Of a stretch of DNA of 46,732 nt, positions 1 to 9,962 are shown piece after piece. Under the pieces are notes generated by a model. The model did no database searches. It had not been told where the DNA came from and saw only the letters and a program-made list of their open reading frames with translations. Position numbers and translations under genes: made by a program. Numbering within the stretch: position 1 is the first letter of the stretch; each line of letters opens with the position of its first letter. Source of the stretch: an uncultured Gammaproteobacteria bacterium (GTDB lineage: Bacteria > Pseudomonadota > Gammaproteobacteria > GCA-002705445 > GCA-002716945); assembly GCA_913048065.1 (NCBI GenBank), contig CAJWVG010000005.1, forward strand, positions 1 through 46,732, written 5' to 3'.

Positions 1-141
1 CTAGTTGAAGATATCCACTAGCTGTTCACTTAAACAATTTATTGCGGTTCTTCCCTGGCCATAGATATTAAGTACAGCCGTGGATACTTTTTAACAGTTA
101 GCAGACAAGAACACAAGTAATTATTTCTGAAATAAAACGTT

Positions 142-549
142 TTATTCTTGGATATTTTTTAGTTCACTTACATGATTGGATAAAGCTAAATGAGATTGTT
201 GTGTTTCAATTACATATAACAGAATGGAGATGATCATTAATACTACAGATAATCCAAAAAAAGCAAGTGAAGAAGCATATAATTCAAAATATCTTAAAAA
301 TATTGTCATAAGATTAGCAATGAATCCCAAGCATGCTGTGGTCTGCATCCATCTCAATAAGACCAATCTACTATCTAGTATTTTGATTCTTTCAGAGGAT
401 AATGTACAAACTGAATTTTGTTCCTTTGCTAATATGTGTAGTTTCCTGATTAAAGTGGCAAGAGCTGTATATTTATTACTATAAACGATAAGCATTAATG
501 GAATTGCTGGAAACAATAATGCTGGGTACCAAAAAGAATAATTATCCAT
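142..549 (-). CDS. DUF2721-like membrane protein
   Basis: 135-aa ORF with N-terminal 'LLFPAIPLMLIVYSNKYTALATLIRKLH' resembling DUF2721, plus two C-terminal hydrophobic segments. Confidence 0.7.
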   Translation of the reverse strand: MDNYSFWYPALLFPAIPLMLIVYSNKYTALATLIRKLHILAKEQNSVCTLSSERIKILDSRLVLLRWMQTTACLGFIANLMTIFLRYFELYASSLAFFGLSVVLMIISILLYVIETQQSHLALSNHVSELKNIQE

Positions 550-588
550 TTAAATTCTCCTGTAATAACTTAAGTAATATAAAAAACA

Positions 589-650
589 TAGAGTTAGACA
601 TTCTTGGGGGAGAAAGATTATTTAAGGACAAACAATCACGTCTAACTCTA
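589..650. other. Intergenic stem-loop with 11-bp perfect inverted repeat (TAGAGTTAGAC...GTCTAACTCTA), 40-nt loop
   Basis: Direct reading: arms 589-599 and 640-650 are exact reverse complements; lies in the ~360-nt gap between the DUF2721 gene and amtB. Confidence 0.55.
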
Positions 651-858
651 GTCAAAATATTTAAGGTCATTAATCTCAATATTTTATTTATTAGATGCAT
701 AATCCATGCCAAATTTGCCTAGTGATAATTTGTATCCCTATATTAGCTAAAATCATGAGTTTTCATCATATTAAAAAATCACACTTCTCAAATTGGTGCA
801 TATGAAAGTCCAAAGTAATGCATTTCATTTTATATGTGTTGTAAAGACAATTATTAAG

Positions 859-875
859 TTGGCATGGTTTATGCA
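859..875 (+). promoter_or_regulatory. Putative sigma-54 (-24/-12) promoter of amtB: TTGGCATGgtttATGCA
   Basis: Matches TTGGCACG-N4-TTGCA with exact GG/GC spacing and two mismatches; predicted start ~886, 26 nt before the amtB ATG at 912. Confidence 0.7.
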
Positions 876-911
876 TTTATTTAAATAAACATTTATTTAG
901 GAGTAAAAATA

Positions 912-2180
912 ATGGAAACACAAGTAATTGAACTAGCATATGCACTAGATACCTTCTACTTTTTAGTGATGGGTGCATTTGTTATGTGGATGGCCGCTGG
1001 GTTTACAATGCTCGAGTCTGGACTCGTAAGAGCAAAAAATACTGCGGAAATTCTCACAAAAAATATCTCGTTATACTCAGTTGCATGTATCATGTATATG
1101 ATTGTAGGGTATAACTTAATGTATCCAGCTGGCGGATCAGGATTTCTACCTGATTTATCATTCTTTTTAGGTGCTGATAATACCGCAGAAGCTGTAATTG
1201 CAAGTGGTGGTGATATTTATTATTCAGGAATATCAGATCACTTTTTTCAAGTAGTCTTTGTTGCGACTGCATGCTCAATAATCTCAGGTGCGGTAGCTGA
1301 AAGAATGAAGTTATGGCCTTTCTTATTATTCTGTGTCTTTATGACAAGTATAATATATCCTGTACAAGGTTATTGGAAATGGGGCGGTGGATTCTTAGAC
1401 GCAGCTGGCTTTTCAGATTTTGCCGGTTCTGGTGTAGTACACTTATGTGGTGCTGCTGCAGCTTTAGCTGGTGTTATAGTCCTAGGTTCAAGGAAAGGAA
1501 AATATGTTAACGGAAAACCTCAAGCTATGCCTGGGGCAAACCTTCCTCTAGCTACTTTGGGTACATTTATTCTATGGTTAGGATGGTTTGGATTTAATGG
1601 TGGATCTGAATTAATCATATCTAATGTTGCTGAAGCTAATGCTGTATCACTAATTTTTGTAAATACAAATTTAGCAGCTGCTGGTGGTGTGATGGGTGCG
1701 CTAATTTTATCAAAACTGATGTTTGGAAAATCAGATTTAACTATGGCACTTAATGGTGCAATTGGTGGATTAGTTTCTATAACTGCTGAACCATTGGCTC
1801 CAACACCAGGTTTAGCTCTAATTATTGGGTTAATAGGTGGCCTCATAGTTGTATTTTCAATTGTTACACTAGACAAAATGAATCTCGACGATCCAGTAGG
1901 AGCAATTTCTGCTCATGGTACTTGTGGTATCTGGGGTCTTCTCGCTGTTGCATTAACAGGCGGTAGTCTTGGAGCACAAATATATGGCATAGTCGCAATA
2001 TTCTTATGGACGTTTATAGTTAGTTACATTATTTGGTCTCTAATAAAAATGTTCTTTGGATTAAGAGTAAGTGATGCCGAAGAAGAAGAAGGTGTTGATC
2101 TTTCAGAATGTGGATTAGAAGCATATCCTGAATTCAGCAAATCTTTGGAAGGTGGTGCATCTGTTTATCCAAAAAAATAA
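912..2180 (+). CDS. amtB: Ammonium transporter (Amt family)
   Basis: 422-aa polytopic protein with Amt motifs ('MWMAAGFTMLESGLVRAKN', 'FAGSGVVHLCGAAAALAG', 'DDPVGAISAHGTCGIWG'); SD 'aggag' upstream. Confidence 0.95.
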   Translation: METQVIELAYALDTFYFLVMGAFVMWMAAGFTMLESGLVRAKNTAEILTKNISLYSVACIMYMIVGYNLMYPAGGSGFLPDLSFFLGADNTAEAVIASGGDIYYSGISDHFFQVVFVATACSIISGAVAERMKLWPFLLFCVFMTSIIYPVQGYWKWGGGFLDAAGFSDFAGSGVVHLCGAAAALAGVIVLGSRKGKYVNGKPQAMPGANLPLATLGTFILWLGWFGFNGGSELIISNVAEANAVSLIFVNTNLAAAGGVMGALILSKLMFGKSDLTMALNGAIGGLVSITAEPLAPTPGLALIIGLIGGLIVVFSIVTLDKMNLDDPVGAISAHGTCGIWGLLAVALTGGSLGAQIYGIVAIFLWTFIVSYIIWSLIKMFFGLRVSDAEEEEGVDLSECGLEAYPEFSKSLEGGASVYPKK

Positions 2181-2231
2181 ATGAAAATTAATTGCTGCTT
2201 ATCATGTTTGTCTCCTCAGCAGCATTAAAGT

Positions 2232-2261
2232 CTAAAGGCATAATAATATTTATGCCTTTAG
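2232..2261. other. 12-bp perfect hairpin CTAAAGGCATAA-taatat-TTATGCCTTTAG downstream of amtB
   Basis: Arms 2232-2243 and 2250-2261; no strong U-tract follows. Confidence 0.6.
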
Positions 2262-2330
2262 GTATTTAGAAAAAAGATGTTGACAGGTACATAAATATAT
2301 CATAATATACTTATATACCTCCTTCGTAGT

Positions 2331-2358
2331 AAAGCCAGCAGCAATGCTGGCTTTTTAT
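2331..2358 (+). terminator. Intrinsic terminator between convergent amtB and gpm: AAAGCCAGCA-gcaa-TGCTGGCTTTTT
   Basis: 10-bp perfect stem, GCAA loop, T-run on + strand; overlaps the 3' end of the gpm gene. Confidence 0.85.
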
Positions 2359-2891
2359 ATTTTCAATACAGTGCCTACTTTAATTTCAAATGTGCTTACA
2401 TTAGCTTCACTGTTAATTCCAAAAAGCACAGATATTGCTCGAATAGTATTTCCATGTGATACAACAAGAATATTACCTGAATTTGGCAAACTATCGATGA
2501 AAGGCTTAACTCTTATACTCACATCTTTGAGGCTTTCACCATTCGGAGGACTAGTTTCCCAACCACGTCTTGCCGCATAGTAGTTTGCCTCGCCTTCTAT
2601 AGATTTAACCTCTTCTTTATTTTTAGCGGACCAATCGCCATAACTTCTTTCCTTGAGTCTTTCATCCACAATGATTTCTTTATCATCAATAATTATATTA
2701 GCTGTTTGCAGAGCTCTTTTAAGAGGCGATGAATAGACATAGTCAAATTTGACAGTATAAAGCTCCTCTTTTAAGTCATGGGCTTTATGTTTTCCGTGAT
2801 CGGTTAGCTCTGGATCGTGCCAACCTGTAAATAATTTATTCTTGTTATACTCAGATTGCGCATGTCTCACCAACCAAATTGTTCTATCCAT
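2355..2891 (-). CDS. gpmA: 2,3-bisphosphoglycerate-dependent phosphoglycerate mutase (short form)
   Basis: 'WLVRHAQSEYNKNKLFTGWHDPELTDHG', 'SSPLKRALQTA', 'ERSYGDWSAKNK', 'VVSHGNTIRA'. Confidence 0.85.
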   Translation of the reverse strand: MDRTIWLVRHAQSEYNKNKLFTGWHDPELTDHGKHKAHDLKEELYTVKFDYVYSSPLKRALQTANIIIDDKEIIVDERLKERSYGDWSAKNKEEVKSIEGEANYYAARRGWETSPPNGESLKDVSIRVKPFIDSLPNSGNILVVSHGNTIRAISVLFGINSEANVSTFEIKVGTVLKI

Positions 2892-2893
2892 GA

Positions 2894-3697
2894 TTATTTT
2901 TTATCCTCAGTATCATTATCATTTATTATATTATCATGTAGTGTCTCTTTTACTACAGTATGTCTATTTTTAGTAATCATCCTCGCAAAAATTATTCCAA
3001 TTTCATATAGCAACCATATTGGAATTGCCAATAGAGTCTGTGATATTACATCTGGCGGTGTCAGTAGCATGCCTACTATGAATGCGCCAACAATAACATA
3101 GGGTCTTTTAGTTGACAAACTTTTCGGCGTGCTTACATTAGTTAAAACGAGTATTACTGTAACTATAGGCACCTCAAAAGCAAAACCGAATGCGAAAAAT
3201 AAAGTAATAACAAAATCTAAATATCTACTTATATCAGTCATGACAGCAATGCCGTCAGGAGCAATACTTATAAAGAATGTAAAAATTAATGGGAAAACAA
3301 CAAAATATGCAAAAGCTGCGCCAAGGTAAAATAATAAGCTGCTTGATATTAATATGGGTAAAACTAATTTTCTTTCTTTTTCATAAAGTCCAGGTGCTGT
3401 AAACATCCAGAGATGATAGAGCAAATATGGAATAGAAATGAATATTGATAGAATCATTACCAATTTGAAGGGAATAAAAAAAGGCGAGGCAACATCAATT
3501 GCTATCATACTGCTTCCTTCGGGTAATCTAGATATTAATGGTTCTGCTAGTTGATTATAAATAATGTCAGAAAATGGGAATAGTACTATAAAAAAAACTA
3601 AAACAAAAAGTAATGATTTTGATATTCTGACCTTTAGTTCCTGAAAATGTGGAATAAGAGATTTAAATGAGTTATTAATTTCGTCTTTGGAAGACAT
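2894..3697 (-). CDS. tatC: Sec-independent protein translocase TatC
   Basis: 'LIPHFQELKVRISKSLLF', multi-TM, order tatA-tatB-tatC. Confidence 0.95.
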   Translation of the reverse strand: MSSKDEINNSFKSLIPHFQELKVRISKSLLFVLVFFIVLFPFSDIIYNQLAEPLISRLPEGSSMIAIDVASPFFIPFKLVMILSIFISIPYLLYHLWMFTAPGLYEKERKLVLPILISSSLLFYLGAAFAYFVVFPLIFTFFISIAPDGIAVMTDISRYLDFVITLFFAFGFAFEVPIVTVILVLTNVSTPKSLSTKRPYVIVGAFIVGMLLTPPDVISQTLLAIPIWLLYEIGIIFARMITKNRHTVVKETLHDNIINDNDTEDKK

Positions 3698-3960
3698 TAT
3701 TCTTCTTCCTTCTTTTTATTCTCAATTTCTTTTTCTATTCTATCCATTGAAGATTTCTGATCATCTAGGAGCCTATTAATTTCATTGGTGGGTTCAACTG
3801 TTTCTCTTTGTATGGCATCTTTTACTTCAAAAAAATATCTTTGAAGTTTCCCGAACCATTTTCCAAAATATCCGGCTATAGCTGGTAATCTTTCTGGCCC
3901 TACCACAAAAAGTAGTAACAAAAAGATTATGAATAATTCCCAAAAACCTATATCAAACAT
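3697..3960 (-). CDS. tatB: Sec-independent protein translocase TatB
   Basis: 'MFDIGFWELFIIFLLLLFVVGPERLPAIA'. Confidence 0.95.
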   Translation of the reverse strand: MFDIGFWELFIIFLLLLFVVGPERLPAIAGYFGKWFGKLQRYFFEVKDAIQRETVEPTNEINRLLDDQKSSMDRIEKEIENKKKEEE

Positions 3961-3965
3961 AAGTT

Positions 3966-4163
3966 TTACTTTTTATCTTGTTTAGCTGATGTTTTAGTAG
4001 CAACTGGTTTATTATCAGAGCCATCGTCCTTTGAAGACTTTTTGAAACTTTTGATAGCTGAGCCTAAATCTGCTCCAACATTTCTAAGTTTTTTAGTTCC
4101 AAATAAAACAATAACTATGATTAATATTAATAATATTGACCATGGTGATATACCGCTTAGCAT
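3966..4163 (-). CDS. tatA: Sec-independent protein translocase TatA
   Basis: '[37 protein letters not shown]'. Confidence 0.95.
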   Translation of the reverse strand: MLSGISPWSILLILIIVIVLFGTKKLRNVGADLGSAIKSFKKSSKDDGSDNKPVATKTSAKQDKK

Positions 4164-4173
4164 ATTTAGTACC

Positions 4174-4506
4174 TCATTTATTTCTTAATCTCTTCTCTTC
4201 TAATCCAGACTGTCCAAATCTATTTTCGAGCTCTTTAAGGATATCATCTGATGATATCTCATTCAAAGATAATGATACAAGTGTGTGAAACCATAAATCT
4301 GCTGCTTCATGAATTATATGCTTTCTGTCGTTTTCACTCACAGCCTCAATGAACTCATTGGCTTCCTCTAACACTTTACTGCTGATATATTTATCACCTT
4401 TAATAAATAATGAAGAAACATAAGAGTTTTCCGACATGTTATTTTTTCTCTCAATTATTACTTTATCAAGTTTCTTGAGAACAGTATCTTTATTATCCTT
4501 GCTCAT
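4174..4506 (-). CDS. hisE: Phosphoribosyl-ATP pyrophosphatase
   Basis: '[13 protein letters not shown]...[17 protein letters not shown]' and position beside hisF/tatA. Confidence 0.9.
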   Translation of the reverse strand: MSKDNKDTVLKKLDKVIIERKNNMSENSYVSSLFIKGDKYISSKVLEEANEFIEAVSENDRKHIIHEAADLWFHTLVSLSLNEISSDDILKELENRFGQSGLEEKRLRNK

Positions 4507-4528
4507 AAGGATAGATTATCATAAATAA

Positions 4529-5290
4529 CTAAATACGTACTAGAACTCCATTACTTTTAAGATAATCCTTTACGTCTTTAATAGAATAGATTGAATAATG
4601 AAATATACTCGCTGCTAGAACTGCGTCAGCTTTCCCATGTAAAATAGCATCTTTTAAATGTTCTAACTTACCTGCTCCTCCGGAAGCAATGACAGGAATT
4701 GAAACTTCATTAGAAATGGTTTGTAGCAAATCTAAATCGAAACCCTTCCTAGTTCCATCTCTATCCATACTAGTTAATAATATTTCACCAGCACCTCTTT
4801 GATTAATTTCTTTTGCCCATTCTACTGCATCAAGCTGTGTTGATTTACGACCACCATGAGTAAAAACATTCCAAGTTTTTTTATCATTTTGCTTTACATC
4901 TATTGCAGCAACGATACATTGTCTTCCTATTTTATCAGTAACTTTATTAATTAAATCTGGATTAAGTACTGAAGCACTATTAATAGCGACTTTATCTGCA
5001 CCAGCACTTAATAAATTTAATACATCATCATAATCAGATACACCTCCGCCAACTGTTAAAGGAATGAAAACTTCAGAAGCAACTTTCTCAACAATATCAA
5101 TTATTGTTTTTCTACCCTGATGAGTAGCAGTTATATCCAAAAAAGCTATTTCATCGGCGCCCTCATCGTCATATCTTTTAGCAACCTCAACAGGATCGCC
5201 TGCATCAACTATATTGACAAAGTTTATCCCTTTGACAACTCTACCATTATCAACATCTAAGCAAGGAATTATTCTTTTATGTAGAGACAT
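4529..5290 (-). CDS. hisF: Imidazole glycerol phosphate synthase cyclase subunit
   Basis: '[49 protein letters not shown]'; ATG at 5290 chosen over upstream extension. Confidence 0.95.
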   Translation of the reverse strand: MSLHKRIIPCLDVDNGRVVKGINFVNIVDAGDPVEVAKRYDDEGADEIAFLDITATHQGRKTIIDIVEKVASEVFIPLTVGGGVSDYDDVLNLLSAGADKVAINSASVLNPDLINKVTDKIGRQCIVAAIDVKQNDKKTWNVFTHGGRKSTQLDAVEWAKEINQRGAGEILLTSMDRDGTRKGFDLDLLQTISNEVSIPVIASGGAGKLEHLKDAILHGKADAVLAASIFHYSIYSIKDVKDYLKSNGVLVRI

Positions 5291-5291
5291 C

Positions 5292-6023
5292 TTAAGTACT
5301 GCCAATTTTAATTGCATCTGAAAGTTTTACTCTTTCCTCATAAAGTGCTTTTCCAATAATTACTCCGGAAACTCCTTTCTTGCTGATTTCATTTAGTTTT
5401 TTAATATCATTTATAGAAGTTACTCCTCCAGATGCAATCACTGGTATGTTCGAAAAACTTAAAATGTTATTAATTTCCTCAAAGTTCATACCGTTTAACA
5501 TTCCATCTTTATTGACATCTGTATATACAATCTCAGATATATTATGATCTTCTAAAATTTTAATGTAGTTTTCTATAGTATATTTTGAAGAACTATTCCA
5601 ACCATGAATCGCAAGTTTGCTGTTTTTTATAGCAATATCTACGATAATTTTCGATTTTAAGTCCTCATTTATTTCTTCTAGAAAAGATGGGTCTGAAACT
5701 ACTTTAGTTCCAATTACAATCTTATTAATGCCGATATTTATGTATTCATTAATTGTTTCAATAGTTCTTATTCCTCCACCAACTTGTATAAATACTTTAG
5801 GATATGTTTTTCTGATTTTAGTAATTACGTTGTAATTTATTGTAGCTCCGCTTTTAGCACCATCAAGATCTACAATATGTAAATTACTAGAACCTTCTGA
5901 TATCCAGTTATTTGCCACCTTAATTGGATCATCATAATAATGTGTTACCTCATCATAGTTCCCTTTAGCTAACCGAACACATTTGCCATCCTTTATATCA
6001 ATAGCTGGAAATATTTTTATCAT
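5292..6023 (-). CDS. hisA: Phosphoribosylformimino-5-aminoimidazole carboxamide ribotide isomerase
   Basis: '[21 protein letters not shown]', '[13 protein letters not shown]', '[14 protein letters not shown]'. Confidence 0.93.
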   Translation of the reverse strand: MIKIFPAIDIKDGKCVRLAKGNYDEVTHYYDDPIKVANNWISEGSSNLHIVDLDGAKSGATINYNVITKIRKTYPKVFIQVGGGIRTIETINEYINIGINKIVIGTKVVSDPSFLEEINEDLKSKIIVDIAIKNSKLAIHGWNSSSKYTIENYIKILEDHNISEIVYTDVNKDGMLNGMNFEEINNILSFSNIPVIASGGVTSINDIKKLNEISKKGVSGVIIGKALYEERVKLSDAIKIGST

Positions 6024-6655
6024 ATTTGACCATCCCATTTAATAAAATTTTCAAGAAGTCTTAACCCATTAGAAGAACTTTTTTCTGGGTGAAACTGGAC
6101 AGCCACAATATTATTTTTGAACAATGATGAGGTAAATTCTAGGCCATATGAAGTTTTTGATAATATATTATCTTGTTCATTAATATCTACAAAATAACTA
6201 TGTACAAAGTAGAAAAAAGATTTATCTGGAATATTATTCCAGATAGGGTGCTCACGGGTTTGCATGACTTCGCTCCAACCCATATGCGGTATTTTATAAT
6301 TGTCTTGTATTCTATTTTCAAAACTACATACACGACCATCAATAATATCAAGACAATCAGCGCCATTGTTTTCTTCGCTAGCTGTCATTAAAACTTGAAG
6401 CCCCATGCATATTCCAAGAAATGGTTTTTTGTTTATAATCTTTTTAAACTCTGTAACATCAAGATATCTGGATATATTTAACATACATTCTGAAGCAGCA
6501 CCTTGCCCTGGAAAAACTATATGTGAAGATTTTTTTATTTCCTCTAGAGAATTACTAATCTTAACATGCGATCGTTTATCAGCTATTTTATCTAGTGCTT
6601 TAAATACACTATGAACATTGCCCATACCATAATCAATAATTACAATATCTGCCAT
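6020..6655 (-). CDS. hisH: Imidazole glycerol phosphate synthase glutaminase subunit
   Basis: 'IVIIDYGMGNVHSV', 'FPGQGAASECM', 'PFLGICMGLQVL', 'AVQFHPEKSSSNG'. Confidence 0.95.
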   Translation of the reverse strand: MADIVIIDYGMGNVHSVFKALDKIADKRSHVKISNSLEEIKKSSHIVFPGQGAASECMLNISRYLDVTEFKKIINKKPFLGICMGLQVLMTASEENNGADCLDIIDGRVCSFENRIQDNYKIPHMGWSEVMQTREHPIWNNIPDKSFFYFVHSYFVDINEQDNILSKTSYGLEFTSSLFKNNIVAVQFHPEKSSSNGLRLLENFIKWDGQI

Positions 6656-7248
6656 TAAATCACTTCTTTAGTAGAAGGTATCTTATCTGCTTGCCTTGGA
6701 TCAATAGACACAGCCATTTTTAATGCTTTACCAAAAGCTTTAAAGATTGTTTCAGCAATATGATGAGAGTTACCCCCTCTAATATTATCTATATGTATAG
6801 TGGCCTTTGCATGGTTGACAAAACCTTGGAAAAACTCCTGAAGAAGATCAATGTCAAATTCACCAACACGTGATCTTGGGAATGTCACATTATACTCAAG
6901 GCCTGGCCTACCAGAAAAATCTAATACCACACGTGATAACGACTCATCCAAAGGAACATAAGCAGAGCCAAATCTATTAATTCCTGATTTGTCGCCTAAT
7001 GCTTTTTCCAATACTTGGCCTAGCACAATACCAACATCTTCTACCGTATGATGCGCATCAATTTCTAAGTCACCTTTAGCATGAATTTCTAAATCAAACA
7101 TACCGTGCCTAGCAACTTGCTCTAACATATGCTCTAGGAAAGGTAGATCTGCAGATAAAGAAGATGTTCCTTCACCATCTAAATTAACCTTAGCATGAAT
7201 CTGTGTTTCCTTGGTAAGTCTCTCTATATTAGCTATACGTTTTTTCAT
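6655..7248 (-). CDS. hisB: Imidazoleglycerol-phosphate dehydratase
   Basis: '[38 protein letters not shown]', '[19 protein letters not shown]'. Confidence 0.95.
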   Translation of the reverse strand: MKKRIANIERLTKETQIHAKVNLDGEGTSSLSADLPFLEHMLEQVARHGMFDLEIHAKGDLEIDAHHTVEDVGIVLGQVLEKALGDKSGINRFGSAYVPLDESLSRVVLDFSGRPGLEYNVTFPRSRVGEFDIDLLQEFFQGFVNHAKATIHIDNIRGGNSHHIAETIFKAFGKALKMAVSIDPRQADKIPSTKEVI

Positions 7249-7265
7249 ATGATATCTATAACATA

Positions 7266-8042
7266 TTATAATAATTTAAGCCATTGCTTTACTGCTTCAA
7301 CCAGAGAATCTGAATTATCTTTATGGTCATGGTCAGAACCTAAAATTTCGACATTTCTAGATAAAGAATATTTATTTCTTAAATACTCATGTTGAAACAT
7401 AAATGAGTTTTCCCTAACAGAACCATGGTCATATTCTCCATAGATATTTAAAATGGGCATATTGAGTTTGCTATAATTTATGGAGCTTTTATTATTTTGA
7501 TTTTTGTCAACAGCGCCAGAACCTATTAACACAAGTCCGTCTATATTATTTTTTTGATTTTTTTTAAGCCATGATGAAATCATATGAACGCCACAACTAT
7601 GGGCAATTATAATTATTTTATCATCATCTATATATTTTATAGCCTCCGATATTCTATCGTCAGAATAATCAAATATTTTATAGTAATCATTATATGTTTT
7701 TCCTTTACTAAGAACCGGCAATTGAAGAGAGTAAATATTAATTTTTTGATCAATCAAAAAACTTCTTATAGGCTCCATAACATTTGGTTCTACTGGATGA
7801 AGGCCCCTGCCATGCAACATTAAAACAGAAAACGATGTATTGCTAAATTTATTGACAATTAAATTAAATTTTTTCTCAAGTTTAGAATTTAGAGTAATCA
7901 CATCTCCGTCAATAACATAATCTATAATCTGTTCATTTATGTTTTGTTCTCTTTTATAATCGGGTATTTCTACTGAATATGAATAGACTGGCGCTAAAAG
8001 CAGTATGAGGGAAAAATGGATATATCCTTTAAATAAGCTCAT
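7266..8042 (-). CDS. Exported alpha/beta hydrolase-like protein (DUF3530-like)
   Basis: N-terminal signal-like segment, '[11 protein letters not shown]', '[12 protein letters not shown]', C-terminal 'GSDHDH'. Confidence 0.6.
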   Translation of the reverse strand: MSLFKGYIHFSLILLLAPVYSYSVEIPDYKREQNINEQIIDYVIDGDVITLNSKLEKKFNLIVNKFSNTSFSVLMLHGRGLHPVEPNVMEPIRSFLIDQKINIYSLQLPVLSKGKTYNDYYKIFDYSDDRISEAIKYIDDDKIIIIAHSCGVHMISSWLKKNQKNNIDGLVLIGSGAVDKNQNNKSSINYSKLNMPILNIYGEYDHGSVRENSFMFQHEYLRNKYSLSRNVEILGSDHDHKDNSDSLVEAVKQWLKLL

Positions 8043-8979
8043 TTGGTTTACTAAATATTTCTAATATTTTATTTTTGATGCCAGGCTCTAATAGAGAATG
8101 TCCAGCATTATCTATTATGTTTAAATTTGATGCAGGATATACCTTATGCAAATCAAAAGCCTGTTTAAAGGGGCAGACAATATCATACCTACCATGAACA
8201 ATCTCACATTTAATATCTTTAATTTTATTGATATTAATTAAAATTTGATTTTCATCAATAAAGCAGTTATTGATAAAATAATGAGTCTCTATTTTGGATA
8301 GTGATTCTGAACATTGAGAAAACTGATCTATTATGTTTTTTGAGGGAAGTAGAGATGAGGATTTACCTTCCCATTCCGCCCATTTCTGACAAAATTGACT
8401 ACTTATATTTTTGTTTTTGCCATGAATTCTTTTATGAAATGCTTTTAAAATATCTTCTCTTTCATTTTGAGGAACATCAGCAATGAATTTTTCCCAATAA
8501 TCTGGAAATATTTCATGAGCACCATGCTGATAAAACCATTTAATATCAGATAGTCTACATAGAAATATGCCTCTTAGAACAAGGGAGCTTACAAGTTCTG
8601 GGTAAGACTCTGCAAACAACAATGCTAAAGTTGAACCCCATGACCCTCCGTATATAATAGTTTTTTTTATATTAAGTTTTAATAAAATTACTTTGATATC
8701 ATTAATCAGATCCTGCGTTGTATTATTATTGATACTTCCATAAGGACTAGATTTACCACAACCTCGTTGATCAAATAGTATAATTCTATAAATATTTGGA
8801 TTAAAAAAACGACGATATATAGCACTTGTACCAGCGCCAGGACCTCCATGAAGAAAAATCACAGGGATGCCTTTAGGATTGCCAGATTGTTCCACATAAA
8901 GACAATGATTGCTAGAGACATTAACATTTAAGATTTTATAAGGATCTATGCTAGGAAATAATTGTATGACATTATCCAT
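8029..8979 (-). CDS. pip: Proline iminopeptidase (alpha/beta hydrolase)
   Basis: 'VIFLHGGPGAGTSAIYRRFFNPNIYRIILFDQRGCGKSSPYG', 'YGGSWGSTLALLFAESYPE', 'IVHGRYDIVCP'. Confidence 0.9.
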   Translation of the reverse strand: MDNVIQLFPSIDPYKILNVNVSSNHCLYVEQSGNPKGIPVIFLHGGPGAGTSAIYRRFFNPNIYRIILFDQRGCGKSSPYGSINNNTTQDLINDIKVILLKLNIKKTIIYGGSWGSTLALLFAESYPELVSSLVLRGIFLCRLSDIKWFYQHGAHEIFPDYWEKFIADVPQNEREDILKAFHKRIHGKNKNISSQFCQKWAEWEGKSSSLLPSKNIIDQFSQCSESLSKIETHYFINNCFIDENQILININKIKDIKCEIVHGRYDIVCPFKQAFDLHKVYPASNLNIIDNAGHSLLEPGIKNKILEIFSKPNELI

Positions 8980-9955
8980 ATGGGTACTTCCTATCATCGG
9001 GTCTAGTTTGAAATAATCTCAAGCTCCACATATACTGTTCTAGATTACGTTTAATATTTTTTTCTAATGCTCTATTTATCAATTTAGCATTTTTTTCCAT
9101 ATCATTTTCAGAAAAACCATTGATAGGTTTGTCAATAAAAGTAATATATTTTTTTGTAATTGGACAATAATGATTAATGCAAGGTAGTACACTTGCTTTA
9201 GATAAAGATGCAATTTTGCTTATTGATATTAACGTTGATTTTGGCTCATCAAAGAAATTTTCAAAAACAGAGTTATCTTTACCTAAATCCTCATCTGCAA
9301 CATAATAAAAGATATTCTGAGATTTAAGTGCTTTGATTACTTTTTTAAATGAAAAATTATCTCGTGGGAAAACAACAACATTATCTGTAGATTTGCTTCT
9401 CGATTTACCAATAAACCAGTTTAATAATTTATTTCTAAAAGGTTTGTACATACTAATAATAGGATACTTAGACAATGATCTTCCTCCAAAATCAAGCGAA
9501 ACTGAATGCGCTGTCAAAAGAATTACACCTCTATCTCTTGACAACTCATTATCTATATACTCGCTATTAATTATCTGACACTGAGATTGCAACGATAAAT
9601 TGCTTCTCCACCATAGCAAAGGAAGATCTATAAATGTTTTACCTAAATATGAAAAGTAAGCTTTACATAAATTATTTAAATCATGAGAACTCATTTTTTT
9701 AAAACATAGTGATAGATTTTTTTTACTAATATTTCTTCTCTTATTATTAAAATGATATATGAGAGTTCCAACAAGGCTACCAAGGAGAGCTCGAAAAAAT
9801 TTCGGCGAATAAGATAAAATAAAAGAAAAAAATATTAATAACCATGTAAACCAATATATTGGTAGAAGATAGTTAAAAGAGAATTTCTCACCATCATCTA
9901 TACTCATATTTAAAGGATTATTTTTTGAAAGAAATGGTTTCGAGGATTGTTCCAT
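8972..9955 (-). CDS. Lipid A biosynthesis acyltransferase (LpxL/HtrB family)
   Basis: 'GVILLTAHSVSLDFGGRSLS', 'YVADEDLG', C-terminal 'YMWSLRLFQTRP' typical of HtrB/LpxL. Confidence 0.85.
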   Translation of the reverse strand: MEQSSKPFLSKNNPLNMSIDDGEKFSFNYLLPIYWFTWLLIFFSFILSYSPKFFRALLGSLVGTLIYHFNNKRRNISKKNLSLCFKKMSSHDLNNLCKAYFSYLGKTFIDLPLLWWRSNLSLQSQCQIINSEYIDNELSRDRGVILLTAHSVSLDFGGRSLSKYPIISMYKPFRNKLLNWFIGKSRSKSTDNVVVFPRDNFSFKKVIKALKSQNIFYYVADEDLGKDNSVFENFFDEPKSTLISISKIASLSKASVLPCINHYCPITKKYITFIDKPINGFSENDMEKNAKLINRALEKNIKRNLEQYMWSLRLFQTRPDDRKYPYG

Positions 9956-9962
9956 AATGTTT

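Noticed and set aside
498-722. 74-aa ORF in the gap before amtB
   Set aside because: Overlaps the DUF2721 gene start and the inverted repeat; no SD and no plausible domain.
1520-1876. 118-aa ORF antisense to amtB
   Set aside because: Shadow ORF over a conserved coding gene; composition is a reflection of amtB codons.
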